Below, piece by piece: positions 1 to 8,802 of a stretch of DNA of 64,000 bases. This stretch comes from Acidimicrobiales bacterium. GTDB lineage: Bacteria; Actinomycetota; Acidimicrobiia; Acidimicrobiales; Aldehydirespiratoraceae. The position numbers and the translations under genes were made by a program. The stretch is taken from NCBI GenBank assembly GCA_040219515.1, contig JAVJSI010000014.1:248001-312000 (forward strand), given 5' to 3'. Each line of letters opens with the position of its first letter. Position 1 is the first letter of the stretch. Below the pieces are notes generated by a model that ran no database searches, had not been told where the DNA came from, and worked only from the letters and a program-made list of their open reading frames with translations.

Positions 1-620
1 TGGCCAACACGGCGAAGGGCGCCTTCATCGGCGCGGGGATCCATGCCGCGGCGGCCGGCGCCGCGGCCTCGCTCACCGCGACCACGGGTCTCGGGCGGGT
101 CGCCGCCATCGCCGGTGTCACCGGAGGGTCGGCCGACGTGATCGCCACCGGCGGGTTCGATCTGATCATCCCCGAAGAGGACGAGGGGGCCGTGCACGAT
201 CTCGCCGAGCAGATCGGCACGGTGGCCGGTGGCATCGAAGCAGCGGAGGGCATGGGCGAGTGGGCCACTCGCCACATGGCCAGGTTCGACTCGGTCGAAG
301 AGCAACTCGCCGCGTTGACCGACCGGGTGAGTCGACAGCGCCAGGCGCGTCATGTCCAGGGCTCGCCGAACCAGATCGACGGCGGCTACTTCGACGATGC
401 CGCCGATGCACAACGGGTGCTCGACGCCGTCCACGACCGCTCGGCCGACGTCCTCTGCATCACCCGCAACCAGGATCTGCTCGTCCGCTACGACGGCGTG
501 ACGGGGATCCACCGGAGCATGCCCGAGTCGGGGCTCGAGATCGCCGAGACCAACATGTTCCTGATCAAGGGCACCTCGATTCCGAGTGTCGTCCCGACCC
601 GTCCCTGGAGGACCCGCTGA
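1..620 (+). CDS. Polymorphic-toxin-like protein, C-terminal part (5' end outside window)
   Basis: The frame is open from base 3 with no start in view, so only the last ~205 residues are seen. An Ala/Gly-rich stretch (first ~50 residues, possibly membrane-associated) leads to an acidic linker, a helical region and a compact ~80-residue end starting near SPNQIDGGYFDDAADAQ. That end contains VLDAVHDRSADVL, LLVRYDGVTG, NMFLIKGT and PSVVPTRP. This pattern of a variable long protein with a small terminal domain resembles C-terminal toxin domains of secreted polymorphic toxins; that is recalled similarity, not a search result. The next gene overlaps its stop codon (TGATG), as expected for a toxin/immunity pair. 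Activity is unknown, and it could instead be a phage-like structural protein tail. Confidence 0.6.
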   Translation, partial: ANTAKGAFIGAGIHAAAAGAAASLTATTGLGRVAAIAGVTGGSADVIATGGFDLIIPEEDEGAVHDLAEQIGTVAGGIEAAEGMGEWATRHMARFDSVEEQLAALTDRVSRQRQARHVQGSPNQIDGGYFDDAADAQRVLDAVHDRSADVLCITRNQDLLVRYDGVTGIHRSMPESGLEIAETNMFLIKGTSIPSVVPTRPWRTR

Positions 621-1018
621 TGTCGACTGACCACGAGTACGTCCCGTTCCGGCGACCGGAGACCACGCTCCAGGAAGAGTTCTGGCGGCACATGAGCAGC
701 GTGGTCACCCGCGCCGCGCTCGGCCACTTCGTCGACAACGTGTGGGGTCTGTCGATCACGACCGACCTCGAGACCGAGTGCGTGAACGCCTACCTGTGGT
801 TCGAGTCGGAGCCGACCCACCTGGATCGCTTCGAGATGGCGGAGTTCGCATTCGAATTCGACGACTACAGCGGCGGTGTCGAGTTCAACCTCCATTGGCT
901 GAAGGTGACCCGACAGGAGTACGGGAAGCTCGACCACCGCATGCAATGGATCTACGTCAAGCGGCATCCCGAGCGGGTGCTGCCCGACGACTTCGTCGAG
1001 AGCGAGCTGCGTTACTAA
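620..1018 (+). CDS. Probable immunity protein for the upstream toxin-like gene
   Basis: A 132-residue soluble acidic protein with many aromatic residues, including FEFDDYSGGVEFN and RMQWIYVKRHPERVLPDDF. No signal peptide or membrane segment is visible. I chose the ATG at 620 because it overlaps the upstream stop (TGATG), which implies translational coupling; a longer reading from 260 only runs through the toxin gene in another frame. I do not recognise a named family. Size, acidity and position directly after a toxin-like C-terminus are what immunity proteins of polymorphic toxins usually show, so the role is inferred from context. It ends 8 bp before the convergent ABC-F stop. Confidence 0.6.
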   Translation: MSTDHEYVPFRRPETTLQEEFWRHMSSVVTRAALGHFVDNVWGLSITTDLETECVNAYLWFESEPTHLDRFEMAEFAFEFDDYSGGVEFNLHWLKVTRQEYGKLDHRMQWIYVKRHPERVLPDDFVESELRY

Positions 1019-1025
1019 CGACGGA

Positions 1026-2606
1026 TCAGCTCCAGGCGACGGCGGGGTCGTCGACCTCGACCACGTCGGCGTCGTCGGTGAAGGCGATGAAGCGGTCGAA
1101 GGTGCGCAGGAACCAGCGGTCGTGGGTGACACAGACGACGGTGCCCTCGAACACGTCGAGGCCGGCCTCGAGCGCCTCGGCCGAGGCGACGTCGAGGTTG
1201 TCGGTCGGCTCGTCGAGCAGCAGCAGGTTGGCGCCGTCGATCTCGAGCAGCAGGATCTGGAAGCGGGCCTGCTGGCCACCCGACAGCGTGTCCCAGGTCT
1301 GCTCGGCCGAGAGGTTGAGTTCGTAGCGGCGCAGCCGGGCCATGGCCGGCCCGCGATTGAGATCGCGGGCCGCGAGGATGTCGATCAGCTGCTTGCCCCT
1401 GAGCTCGGGGTGATCGTGGGTCTGGTTGAACAGCCCGGGCACCACGCGGGCGCCGTGCTTCCATTCACCGGAGTGGGCGACGTCCTGGCCGGCGAGGAGT
1501 CGGAGGAAGTGCGACTTGCCCGTGCCGTTGCGGCCGACCACCGCCACCCGTTCGCCGAACCAGATCTCGAGGTCGAAGGGAAACGTGAGGTCGGTCAGTT
1601 CGAGCTGCTCGCAGATCACGACCCGTTTGCCGGTGCGCCCACCCTGCAGGCGCATGTCGATCTTCTGCTCTCGGGCGAGTTCCGGCGGTGCGCCCTTCTC
1701 GTCGAAGTGGCGCAGGCGGGTCTCCGCGGCGCGGGCACGGCTGGCGTTGGCATCGCTCATCGCGGCGCGGCGCTTCTGTTCGCGCATGTGGTTCACGAGC
1801 CGCTTGCGTTCCTGGGCCCAGCGTCGCTGCTCGTCGCTGATGAGCGAAAGGCGGTGTTCGCGGGCCTCGCGCCAAGAGGTGAACGACTCGCCGTGGGTCC
1901 ACGCGCCGTTGGCCTCGATCGTCACGACCTTCTGCGACGACTGGGCCAGTAGTTCGCGGTCGTGGCTCACGTAGAGCACCGACTTGGGAGTCGAACAGAT
2001 CCGTTCGGCCAGCCATTCCTTGCCGGGCACGTCGAGGAAGTTGTCGGGCTCGTCGAGCAGCAACACGTCGTGCTCCGAGCGCAACAGCAGTTCGAGCGCC
2101 ATGCGCTTCTGCTCGCCGCCGGAGAACGTCGCCATCGATCGCTCGTTGACCTCGGACCAGGAGAGGTCCGTCACCCGGTGGGCGCATTCCTCCCACAGCA
2201 CCTCGGCGTCGTAGCCGCCCACCCCACCCCAGAGGTCGAGCGCCTTGGCGTACTTCATGCCGTCATCGGTGCCCTCGGCCATCTGTCGCTCGGCCCGGGC
2301 GAGGCGGCCCGCTGCGTCCTGCAGCTCCGGGCTGGAGAGCGAGACGTAGAGATCGCGCACCGTCGTGGTGCTGCCGAGCGAGCCGACCAGCTGGGTCATC
2401 ACGCCGAGCGATCCATCGACCGAGATCGTCCCGTCGGTGGGTGTCTCCGTGCCGGCGATCAGTCGCATCACCGTGCTCTTTCCGGCCCCGTTGGCCCCGA
2501 CGAGCGCAACGTGTTCACTCTCGCCGACACGAAACGACACATCGTCGAGCAGCATCTGCCCGCCGGGAAGCGACCATCCGAGATGACTGACCTGGATGGA
2601 TCCCAC
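1026..2606 (-). CDS. ABC-F family ATPase
   Basis: 526 residues with two ATP-binding domains and no membrane segments. The first has Walker A GANGAGKST (37-45), signature FSGGE (161-165) and LLLDEPDNFLD. The second has Walker A GRNGTGKSH (358-366), LSGGQ (441-445) and LLLLDEPTDNLD. They are joined by a charged, Arg-rich linker (about 240-320). This twin-NBD soluble layout is ABC-F; family members act on ribosomes as translation factors or antibiotic-target protectors. The first Walker B lacks the usual PTNHLD wording (PDNFLD), as in some actinobacterial members. The GTG start at 2606 has TACGGT eight bases upstream, fitting a leaderless or near-leaderless message. Which ABC-F subfamily it belongs to cannot be decided here. 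Confidence 0.9.
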   Translation of the reverse strand: MGSIQVSHLGWSLPGGQMLLDDVSFRVGESEHVALVGANGAGKSTVMRLIAGTETPTDGTISVDGSLGVMTQLVGSLGSTTTVRDLYVSLSSPELQDAAGRLARAERQMAEGTDDGMKYAKALDLWGGVGGYDAEVLWEECAHRVTDLSWSEVNERSMATFSGGEQKRMALELLLRSEHDVLLLDEPDNFLDVPGKEWLAERICSTPKSVLYVSHDRELLAQSSQKVVTIEANGAWTHGESFTSWREAREHRLSLISDEQRRWAQERKRLVNHMREQKRRAAMSDANASRARAAETRLRHFDEKGAPPELAREQKIDMRLQGGRTGKRVVICEQLELTDLTFPFDLEIWFGERVAVVGRNGTGKSHFLRLLAGQDVAHSGEWKHGARVVPGLFNQTHDHPELRGKQLIDILAARDLNRGPAMARLRRYELNLSAEQTWDTLSGGQQARFQILLLEIDGANLLLLDEPTDNLDVASAEALEAGLDVFEGTVVCVTHDRWFLRTFDRFIAFTDDADVVEVDDPAVAWS

Positions 2607-2673
2607 GGCCGACGACCGTACCGGGCCGAGCGCCGGCTCCGGCCGGAATATGACGCCGCCGCGCCGGTGTCCC

Positions 2674-2679
2674 TACGAT
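2674..2679 (+). promoter_or_regulatory. -10 box TACGAT, leaderless start at 2686
   Basis: TACGAT, six bases before the hydrolase ATG, so transcription should begin at or next to the start codon. Confidence 0.6.
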
Positions 2680-2685
2680 CCTGCG

Positions 2686-3708
2686 ATGCCCGACATTGCC
2701 GACGACCGCCGACTCGACCCCCGGCTGAAGCCGATGCTGGCCGCGTTCCCCGACCTCACCCGCGGTGACGCGGCGAGCTGGGAGGAACTGGTCGAGGAGG
2801 CCGCCGCCAACCGCGAGACGGCCCAGCTGATCGCTGCGTTCATGGACGCCAATGACACCGAGGAGATCGCCCCGTCGGCCGGTCTGCGGATGGCGAGCCA
2901 CGAGTTCACTTCGTCGCCCGACGGCAACACCGTGAAGATCAACGTCATCCGCCCGGACAGCGACGAGACCGTACCCGGCGTCTACTACATCCATGGCGGC
3001 GGGATGGCGTCGCTGTCGGCGTTCGACGGCAACTACCGGGCGTGGGGCAAGATCATCGCGGCCAACGGGGTCGCGGTGACGATGGTCGACTTCCGGAACT
3101 CGATCTCGCCCTCGACGGCCCCCGAAGTGGCGAAGTACCCGGCCGGCCTCGACGACTGTGTGGCCGGACTCCACTGGGTGATCGAGAACGCAGGCGACCT
3201 CGGCATCGACCCCGACCGGATCGTCCTGGCTGGCGAGAGTGGTGGCGGGAACCTGTCGATCGCCAGCACCATGCGCCTGAAATCCACCGGCGAGCTCGGG
3301 CTCATCAAGGGTCTCTACGCGCTCTGCCCCTACATCGCCGGCGAATGGCCGTTGCCCCGACATCCGTCATCGACCGAGAACGAGGGGATCCTCCTCAGTC
3401 TCCACAACAACCGGGGTCGCATGGGCTACGGCATCGAGGCGTTCGACGCCGAGGACCCGATGGCGTGGCCGTCGTTCGCCACGGTCGATGACGTGGCCGG
3501 CTTTCCGCGCACGATGATCAGCGTCAACGAGTGCGATCCCCTGCGTGACGAAGGCATCGAGTTCTATCGGTTGCTCCTCGAGGCCGGGGTGGACGCGCGA
3601 TGCCGGCAGGTGATGGGCACCATGCACGGCACCGAGATCTTCCCGATGGTGTGCACCGACATCTCCCGCGACACGGCCCGCGACCTGGCGGCCTTCGCCC
3701 GGAGCTGA
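2686..3708 (+). CDS. Alpha/beta hydrolase (HSL/lipase-esterase type)
   Basis: 340 residues. YYIHGGGMASLS carries the HGGG oxyanion-hole motif of the hormone-sensitive-lipase branch. LAGESGGGNLS is the GxSxG nucleophile elbow, ECDPLRDEG supplies the acid residue, and MGTMHGTEIF the late His region. It should hydrolyse short- to medium-chain carboxyl esters in the cytoplasm; no signal peptide is seen. I chose ATG 2686, not the earlier in-frame ATGs at 2596 and 2650, because TACGAT lies exactly six bases before it and the family N-terminus (ADDRRLDPRLKPMLAAFP) begins just after. Substrate is unknown. Confidence 0.88.
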   Translation: MPDIADDRRLDPRLKPMLAAFPDLTRGDAASWEELVEEAAANRETAQLIAAFMDANDTEEIAPSAGLRMASHEFTSSPDGNTVKINVIRPDSDETVPGVYYIHGGGMASLSAFDGNYRAWGKIIAANGVAVTMVDFRNSISPSTAPEVAKYPAGLDDCVAGLHWVIENAGDLGIDPDRIVLAGESGGGNLSIASTMRLKSTGELGLIKGLYALCPYIAGEWPLPRHPSSTENEGILLSLHNNRGRMGYGIEAFDAEDPMAWPSFATVDDVAGFPRTMISVNECDPLRDEGIEFYRLLLEAGVDARCRQVMGTMHGTEIFPMVCTDISRDTARDLAAFARS

Positions 3709-3715
3709 GTCCGGG

Positions 3716-4813
3716 TCATTCGGAGCTGTCGAGGAGTTCGAACGACGTGGCCGCGAGGACCCGGCCGGCCACTTGGAGCTCCACCACGTGCGGGCCGGCG
3801 TGGTAACGCCGCGTCGAGGCCGTCGCGATCCTGCGGGACTTGGTGAGCTGGGCTGACTGTCCCGGCGCCAGTTCGATGGTGGTCCACTTGAAGACCTTGG
3901 GCGACGTGGTGCCCTTGGCCGCCGGGTGATGGATCACGAAGTCGACGACGAGGCGCTGGTGGGCGCCGGCGCGCGATGTGAGACTTGCGGTGAGCTGGAT
4001 GGATTCGCCCAGCGAGAGTCGCTCGGGGCTCACGGCGAAATCGTCGACCTCGACCTCGGGATCGGTGGTGAAGCCGAGCACTGCGAGCGCACCGGCGTTG
4101 CCCTTCTTCACCAGACTGCGCAGGGCGTGGCGGATCATGGTCGGGTCGGTGGCGGGCTCGGCCTGCCAGTGCTCGCAGATCTCCACCACACGGGCCGGGT
4201 GATTGCGGGCGATGTCGTTGAGATGGTTGGCCACGGAGCGGCGGACGGTCTCGCTGGGGTCGTGACGCAGTGCGTGCAGCAGCTCGATGCCGATCTCGGG
4301 GTCGTCGAGCAGGGCCTGCACCTTCGGTCCCCACGGCAGATACGGGCGGGTGCCCTCCGAGGGCAACCGTCGCACCGCCTCGTCGGATGATCGCACCCAG
4401 ACCCGCATCGCGGCGAGGGTCAGCGCGAGATGATGTTCGAGGAACGGACGCACCGCGAACTCGCAGGAGAACCGGCGGGTCAGGCGAGGCATCGCGACAA
4501 GTGATGCCGGCGGGTCGACCAGACCATGGCGCTCGACGAATGAGCACAGCGGCCACGCGGTGAACCCCTCGGTGCCGTCGGTCTCGGCGACGGCGACGAC
4601 GAGCTCGAGCGCAGTGGGGTAGTCGTCGGGCAGCGCGGCACGGAGCTCATCGGCGATGAGGTTGATGCGATCCTTCAGTTCGAGCAGCGGGAAGGCCGCG
4701 ACCAGAGTGTCGGCGAAGGCCACCGGGTCGAACGTCGGGTGCACCGATCGAAAGCGCGTCCCGAGGTGGGTGACGAGCGCTCGGTCGAACTGGTTCTTCA
4801 GCGGCTCGGCCAC
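3716..4813 (-). CDS. AlkC-type DNA alkylation repair protein
   Basis: 365 residues, all-helical HEAT-like N-terminal two thirds followed by a beta-rich Ig-like tail (about 255-365), the arrangement of AlkC DNA glycosylases. The conserved stretch SSDEAVRRLPSEGTRPYLPW and the helix around VRRSVANHLNDIARNHP are typical of AlkC/AlkD. Family members remove N3- or N7-alkylated purines. An open frame continues upstream to 5083, but the opposite-strand oxidoreductase occupies that DNA. GTG 4813 has TACGGT six bases upstream and gives the family-like start VAEPLKNQFD. It is divergent from the gene at 4845 with only 31 bp between start codons. Confidence 0.82.
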   Translation of the reverse strand: MAEPLKNQFDRALVTHLGTRFRSVHPTFDPVAFADTLVAAFPLLELKDRINLIADELRAALPDDYPTALELVVAVAETDGTEGFTAWPLCSFVERHGLVDPPASLVAMPRLTRRFSCEFAVRPFLEHHLALTLAAMRVWVRSSDEAVRRLPSEGTRPYLPWGPKVQALLDDPEIGIELLHALRHDPSETVRRSVANHLNDIARNHPARVVEICEHWQAEPATDPTMIRHALRSLVKKGNAGALAVLGFTTDPEVEVDDFAVSPERLSLGESIQLTASLTSRAGAHQRLVVDFVIHHPAAKGTTSPKVFKWTTIELAPGQSAQLTKSRRIATASTRRYHAGPHVVELQVAGRVLAATSFELLDSSE

Positions 4814-4819
4814 GGCCGC

Positions 4820-4838
4820 ACCGTAGCGGAGGTAGTTT
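4820..4838. promoter_or_regulatory. Divergent leaderless -10 boxes for the AlkC-type and Ddn-type genes
   Basis: TACGGT on the minus strand (4820-4825) is six bases from GTG 4813, and TAGTTT on the plus strand (4833-4838) is six bases from ATG 4845. The two promoters face apart with seven bases between boxes, so polymerases would compete. Confidence 0.6.
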
Positions 4839-4844
4839 GCGGCG

Positions 4845-5279
4845 ATGCCCAGTGACGTGATGCTCAAGGGAATGAACACGCTCCACCGGGGGCTGCTCAA
4901 GCTCAGCGGCGGCCGAGTCGGGTGGACGGCCGGGAAGATGCCGGTGCTCGAACTCACCACCATCGGCCGCAAGTCCGGGAAGCCCCGCAGCGTGATGCTC
5001 ACGTCGCCGCACCAGGACGGCGACTCGCTGCTGATCGTCGCATCCCGCGGCGGCGACGACGTGCACCCGGCCTGGTTCCTCAATCTGCGAGAGGAGCCGG
5101 CCGTGAAGGTGGCAATGGGCGGAAACGAGGCCGAGGACTATGTGGCTCGGGTGCTCTCCTCGGAGGAACGGGCGGCACTGTGGGACACCGTCACGACGCG
5201 CTACACGAACTACGCCGGCTACCAGAAGAAGACCGACCGGGAGATCCCGTTCGTCTATCTCGATCCTGCCGGCGCGTAG
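4845..5279 (+). CDS. Ddn-type F420-dependent nitroreductase/quinone reductase family protein
   Basis: 144 residues of the deazaflavin (F420)-dependent split-barrel family. LELTTIGRKSGKPRSVML is the characteristic TxGRKSG.R motif for cofactor phosphate contact, followed by LIVASRGGDDVHPAWFLNL and, near the end, TNYAGYQKKTDREIPFVYL. Such proteins transfer hydride from reduced F420 to quinones or nitro compounds, often at the membrane. ATG 4845 has TAGTTT six bases upstream, so the transcript is probably leaderless. The 3' end overlaps the convergent MFS gene by 25 bp. A paralogue lies at 18279. Confidence 0.88.
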   Translation: MPSDVMLKGMNTLHRGLLKLSGGRVGWTAGKMPVLELTTIGRKSGKPRSVMLTSPHQDGDSLLIVASRGGDDVHPAWFLNLREEPAVKVAMGGNEAEDYVARVLSSEERAALWDTVTTRYTNYAGYQKKTDREIPFVYLDPAGA

Positions 5280-6454
5280 CTACGCCCCTTGGCGCGGATG
5301 AAGGGCCATGCCAGCGCGATGCCGATCGCGGTGAGCACCAGCATTCCCGCAGCCGCGCTGCCGTAGGCCGCCGCCCGACCGGGGCCTTCGTAGACTGCCG
5401 CGATCACCGGCGCCGCGATGCCCGCGACGAGTGACTGCGATGCGCCCATCAACCCCTGGGCACCGGCCTGGCGCGATTCGGGCACGGCCATGGAGATCGC
5501 CACTCCCGAGGATGCAACCGAGATGCCGTCGGTGCACGCGTGCAACATCGCGAAGGCGAAGATCCAGCCGCCCGTGGGCAGCTGTCCGTAGAGGAACATG
5601 AAGAACGCGCCGCCGATCAGACCGGCGGCGCCGATACGGAACGGACCGATGCGCTGGGCGAGTCGGCCCGAGGTCGGGCCCAGGACCACCAGCGGCAGGG
5701 CGAAGAGGGTGATGCCGAGGTTGGCGAGCCAGTCGGTGGTGTGCAGATCCTCGTGAACGATGTCCCACAGCGCGTCGAACCCGCCGATCATCAAGAACAC
5801 TGCCGCGCCGAGCACGACCGCGCCGGCGACCACGCGATCCCTCAGCAGGTCGAACGCGAGGCGCTGGGCGGTGGCGTCGTGTGTCTCGACCACGTCGACC
5901 GCGACGGCGAACGGCACGAGGGCGAGCGTGAGTGCGCTGACGACGAGGAAGGGGGAAGCCAGGCCGAACGGGCCCACGAGTGCCGCGCTGATCGCCGGCC
6001 CGGTGGCGAAGCCGAACACGTCGGCGCTGAGAAGACGGCCCAGGTTCTGACCGAGATTGTCGGGGTCGGCGAGGATCACGATGCGCCGAATCGCCGGGAG
6101 CGAGGTGCCGATGCCGATGCCCGAGATGATCCGGCCGATCATGAGCGGCCACAGCGACGTGCCGACGGCCATCAGCAGGAGACCGCCCACGTTGCCGAGC
6201 ACGCCGGCGATGATGAGGCGACGGGCGTGGCCGCGGTCGGCGAGTGGCGCGATGATGATCTGGGCGAAGAAGGCGGAGATGAACCCGGCCCCGATCAGCA
6301 GGCCCAGCCACTTCTCGGCGATGCCGTACTCGTCGCGATAGTCGCCGACGATCGTGAACAGAACGCCGTAGCCGGCGGCCAGCGACGCCGACAGTGCGGA
6401 GAACACCCAGCCGGCCGGCACGCGCCGTCGTCGCGACAGTCGGGGTTCAGACAT
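5255..6454 (-). CDS. MFS transporter
   Basis: 399 residues with about twelve hydrophobic segments. The loop between helices 2 and 3 (APLADRGHARRLI) matches the MFS A-motif GxLADrxGrr, and the segment after helix 4 (GRIISGIGIGTSLPAIRR) matches the helix 4-5 region. A second half begins after a charged central loop near residue 190. The protein begins with a basic segment SEPRLSRRRRVP. ATG 6454 has TAGCCT six bases upstream. Substrate cannot be told; the layout is that of drug or metabolite efflux carriers. The 3' end overlaps the Ddn-type gene on the other strand. Confidence 0.88.
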   Translation of the reverse strand: MSEPRLSRRRRVPAGWVFSALSASLAAGYGVLFTIVGDYRDEYGIAEKWLGLLIGAGFISAFFAQIIIAPLADRGHARRLIIAGVLGNVGGLLLMAVGTSLWPLMIGRIISGIGIGTSLPAIRRIVILADPDNLGQNLGRLLSADVFGFATGPAISAALVGPFGLASPFLVVSALTLALVPFAVAVDVVETHDATAQRLAFDLLRDRVVAGAVVLGAAVFLMIGGFDALWDIVHEDLHTTDWLANLGITLFALPLVVLGPTSGRLAQRIGPFRIGAAGLIGGAFFMFLYGQLPTGGWIFAFAMLHACTDGISVASSGVAISMAVPESRQAGAQGLMGASQSLVAGIAAPVIAAVYEGPGRAAAYGSAAAGMLVLTAIGIALAWPFIRAKGRSYAPAGSR

Positions 6455-6460
6455 CAGCGC

Positions 6461-6466
6461 AGGCTA
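6461..6466 (-). promoter_or_regulatory. -10 box TAGCCT, leaderless start at 6454
   Basis: Six bases upstream of the MFS ATG on the minus strand. Confidence 0.55.
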
Positions 6467-6519
6467 CGGACTCGGGCCCCGGCCCGGTGGCTATTTCCGT
6501 CGGCCCCGCGAGCGACCTC

Positions 6520-6525
6520 TAGGAT
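6520..6525 (+). promoter_or_regulatory. -10 box TAGGAT, leaderless start at 6532
   Basis: Six bases upstream of the SGNH membrane-protein ATG. Confidence 0.6.
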
Positions 6526-6531
6526 CCGGTC

Positions 6532-8775
6532 ATGGCGGCAGGGATCAGCAGCGGATTCTCCTGGCTCGGCGTGCTCATGGTCACCCTCGCTGCGCCGTCC
6601 GTGGTCGACGGACTGGGCTGGAACGATCCCTGGATCGTGACCGTCGTGTCGGCGCTCCTCGGTGCGTTGTCACTCTGGAACATCAATGTCGCCTACGCCG
6701 CGTGGATCACCGATCCGACCCGCTGGGACGTGCGCCGTTGGCTCACCACCCACCTGACGCTCGCCGCCCTCGGCATCGCCGTGGTGGCCGTTGCTGCGCT
6801 GATCATGGCGTGGTCGTCCACCGAGAACCTCCAGATCGGTATCGCCAACGCACTCGGGTTCTGGCTCGCCGGCACGGTCCCGGTGGTGCAGGTCGTACGG
6901 GCGAGGTTGGGGGAGATCACCGGCACGACCGATGCGGTGCCGTTCGCAGTGGCCTGGGGACTCAACGCGCTGCTCATCGCGGGTACGACGCTGCTCCCGG
7001 CCGCGCTGCTGACCGGCTGGGAACGTTCCGGCGTGGTCGCCGGTCTGGTCGCCTTCGCCGTGTGGTTGGCATTCGAGGTCGCCCGGCGGGCCATCGTCGA
7101 AAGCCCCTGGCTCGTCGGGTTGGGTGCGTTCTGCATGTTGCTGCCGGCGGCGTTCGTGCTCTTCGCCGATGCCGACCGGGTGCGGTGGCCGATCCTCTTC
7201 CTGTTCCCCGTCGGTCTGGCCCTGGTATCGGCGCGACGGCGACCTCGTCTGCTCGGTCGAGTCGGGCCGGTGGCCCCGCCAACCCCCGACGCCTGGAAGG
7301 TCACCGCCCTCATCGGCCTCGTGGCCCTCGCGGTCGGACTGCTCTGGTGGGTGCTGGCAATCGGCGACGATGTCTCGCGGGTCGCGGTCTTCGCCGGGGT
7401 CGCCGGGGCGATGCTCTTCGGCGCCTCACTCGTCACCCGGGGTGAGGGTCTCGTGGTCCTCGTGCTGCTGGGACTGGTGATGGTGTGGGTGGTCCAGGAC
7501 CACACCGGTGGGCCGGCGCCCGATCCGGCGGTCGATGCACCGGCGGTGCTGGCCGCCTTCGGTGATTCGTATCTCTCGGGGGATGGCATCGGTTCGTTCT
7601 ACGAGGACACCAACACCGCGGGCCGGCGGGACCTCTCGGCCCGCGGAATCAACGAGTGCCGTCGGAGCGAGTTCGCCTACAGCCCGCTGGTGGCGGCCGA
7701 TCGTGGTCTCGAACTCGCCTTCTATGGCTGTTCGGGCGCGCTCGCGACGACCGGCGCCACCGGCGTGCTCTCGGCCGAGGACGAGGCCGTCGAGTTCGAG
7801 TCCAACTCGGTCTACGGACAGTTGCTTCGCTGGGAGGTCGAGCGGGGCAACGACAACGATCCCGAGCTCGTGCTGCTGTCGCTCGGCGGCAACGACGCCG
7901 GCTTCGCCAAGATCGGCGCGGCGTGCTTCCTTCCCGGATCCTGCGACAACGCCCTCGATGCAAGCTCGACCCCCGCACTCGAAGGGGTGACCGCGCGGGC
8001 CGCCACTGCGATAGGTAGGGCCCGTGAGCTCTTCCCGACCAGTCCGATCGTCGTCGTCGCCTACCCGCAGATGTTCGGCCCCGACGCCGATGCGTGTGGC
8101 GGTCAGGTGCCGTTCAACGGCACGGAGACCATCGCCCTGAGGAAGTTCGTCGAGGCGCTGAACCGGGCCGTCGGTCTCGCGGTGGCCGATGTCGGCGGCG
8201 ACCAGGTCGTGCACTTCACCGCGGCGGCCGCAGCCTACGAGGGTGCGCGCTTCTGCGAACTCGGCGCCGACGGGACGCTCGTCGCCCCCGATGCGATTCG
8301 GGCGCTGGCGTTCCAGCCGACCGAGGGTGACGACCTGCTGGACCGGCTCTCCCCGGTGAAGATCATCCACAACACCTTTCACCCGACGCGTCTCGGTCAC
8401 GAGCTGATGGCGGCGGAACTGGTCGCCTTTCTCGACGCCGACTGCCACGTCGGCGCCACCTCCACCGACTGTGCCTCGGCGACCGCGCGGCCGGTGATGT
8501 CCGGCCCGGTCGAACCCACGGCCGAGGGTGATGACGGCGAGATCCCCGATGATGCCGAGGTGGTGGTCGACGCGCCCGTGGGCGGCTGCAACGAGCTGGA
8601 CTCGTTCAATCAGTGCACCATCATGCAGAGCCTGCGGCTCGTGCTCGTGTCGCTGGCGGCGATCGCCCTCGGGGGCCTCATGCTGACCCGCGCCGCCGGC
8701 CAGGCGGGACTCGTCGGACGCCTTCTTCGCCGGCTTCCGTTCGCCGGCTTCGTCAGTCGCGTCACGCCGCTGTAG
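6532..8775 (+). CDS. Polytopic membrane protein with SGNH (GDSL-like) hydrolase domain
   Basis: 747 residues. The first ~320 contain roughly ten hydrophobic helices. An SGNH hydrolase follows: block I AFGDSYLSGDG with Ser346, block III LGGNDAGF with Asn454, and block V FHPTRLGHEL with His617. An acidic linker and one more hydrophobic helix (about 697-715) end the protein. It probably places an esterase or acyl-transfer-related domain on the outer face of the membrane. Paired Cys residues (for example SSCDN.., GGQ flanked by Cys) suggest an oxidising location. ATG 6532 is preceded by TAGGAT with a six-base gap. The substrate, perhaps an acylated lipid or glycan, is unknown. Confidence 0.85.
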   Translation: MAAGISSGFSWLGVLMVTLAAPSVVDGLGWNDPWIVTVVSALLGALSLWNINVAYAAWITDPTRWDVRRWLTTHLTLAALGIAVVAVAALIMAWSSTENLQIGIANALGFWLAGTVPVVQVVRARLGEITGTTDAVPFAVAWGLNALLIAGTTLLPAALLTGWERSGVVAGLVAFAVWLAFEVARRAIVESPWLVGLGAFCMLLPAAFVLFADADRVRWPILFLFPVGLALVSARRRPRLLGRVGPVAPPTPDAWKVTALIGLVALAVGLLWWVLAIGDDVSRVAVFAGVAGAMLFGASLVTRGEGLVVLVLLGLVMVWVVQDHTGGPAPDPAVDAPAVLAAFGDSYLSGDGIGSFYEDTNTAGRRDLSARGINECRRSEFAYSPLVAADRGLELAFYGCSGALATTGATGVLSAEDEAVEFESNSVYGQLLRWEVERGNDNDPELVLLSLGGNDAGFAKIGAACFLPGSCDNALDASSTPALEGVTARAATAIGRARELFPTSPIVVVAYPQMFGPDADACGGQVPFNGTETIALRKFVEALNRAVGLAVADVGGDQVVHFTAAAAAYEGARFCELGADGTLVAPDAIRALAFQPTEGDDLLDRLSPVKIIHNTFHPTRLGHELMAAELVAFLDADCHVGATSTDCASATARPVMSGPVEPTAEGDDGEIPDDAEVVVDAPVGGCNELDSFNQCTIMQSLRLVLVSLAAIALGGLMLTRAAGQAGLVGRLLRRLPFAGFVSRVTPL

Positions 8776-8796
8776 CGCTCGAAGTGGCGCTACGTT
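8772..8796. promoter_or_regulatory. Inverted repeat plus -10 box before terC
   Basis: GTAGCGC (8772-8778) and GCGCTAC (8787-8793) form a perfect 7+7 repeat that includes the upstream TAG stop and the first bases of the -10 box TACGTT (8791-8796), which is six bases before ATG 8803. It could be a terminator stem, an operator, or both. Confidence 0.5.
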
Positions 8797-8802
8797 GGCG
8801 CG

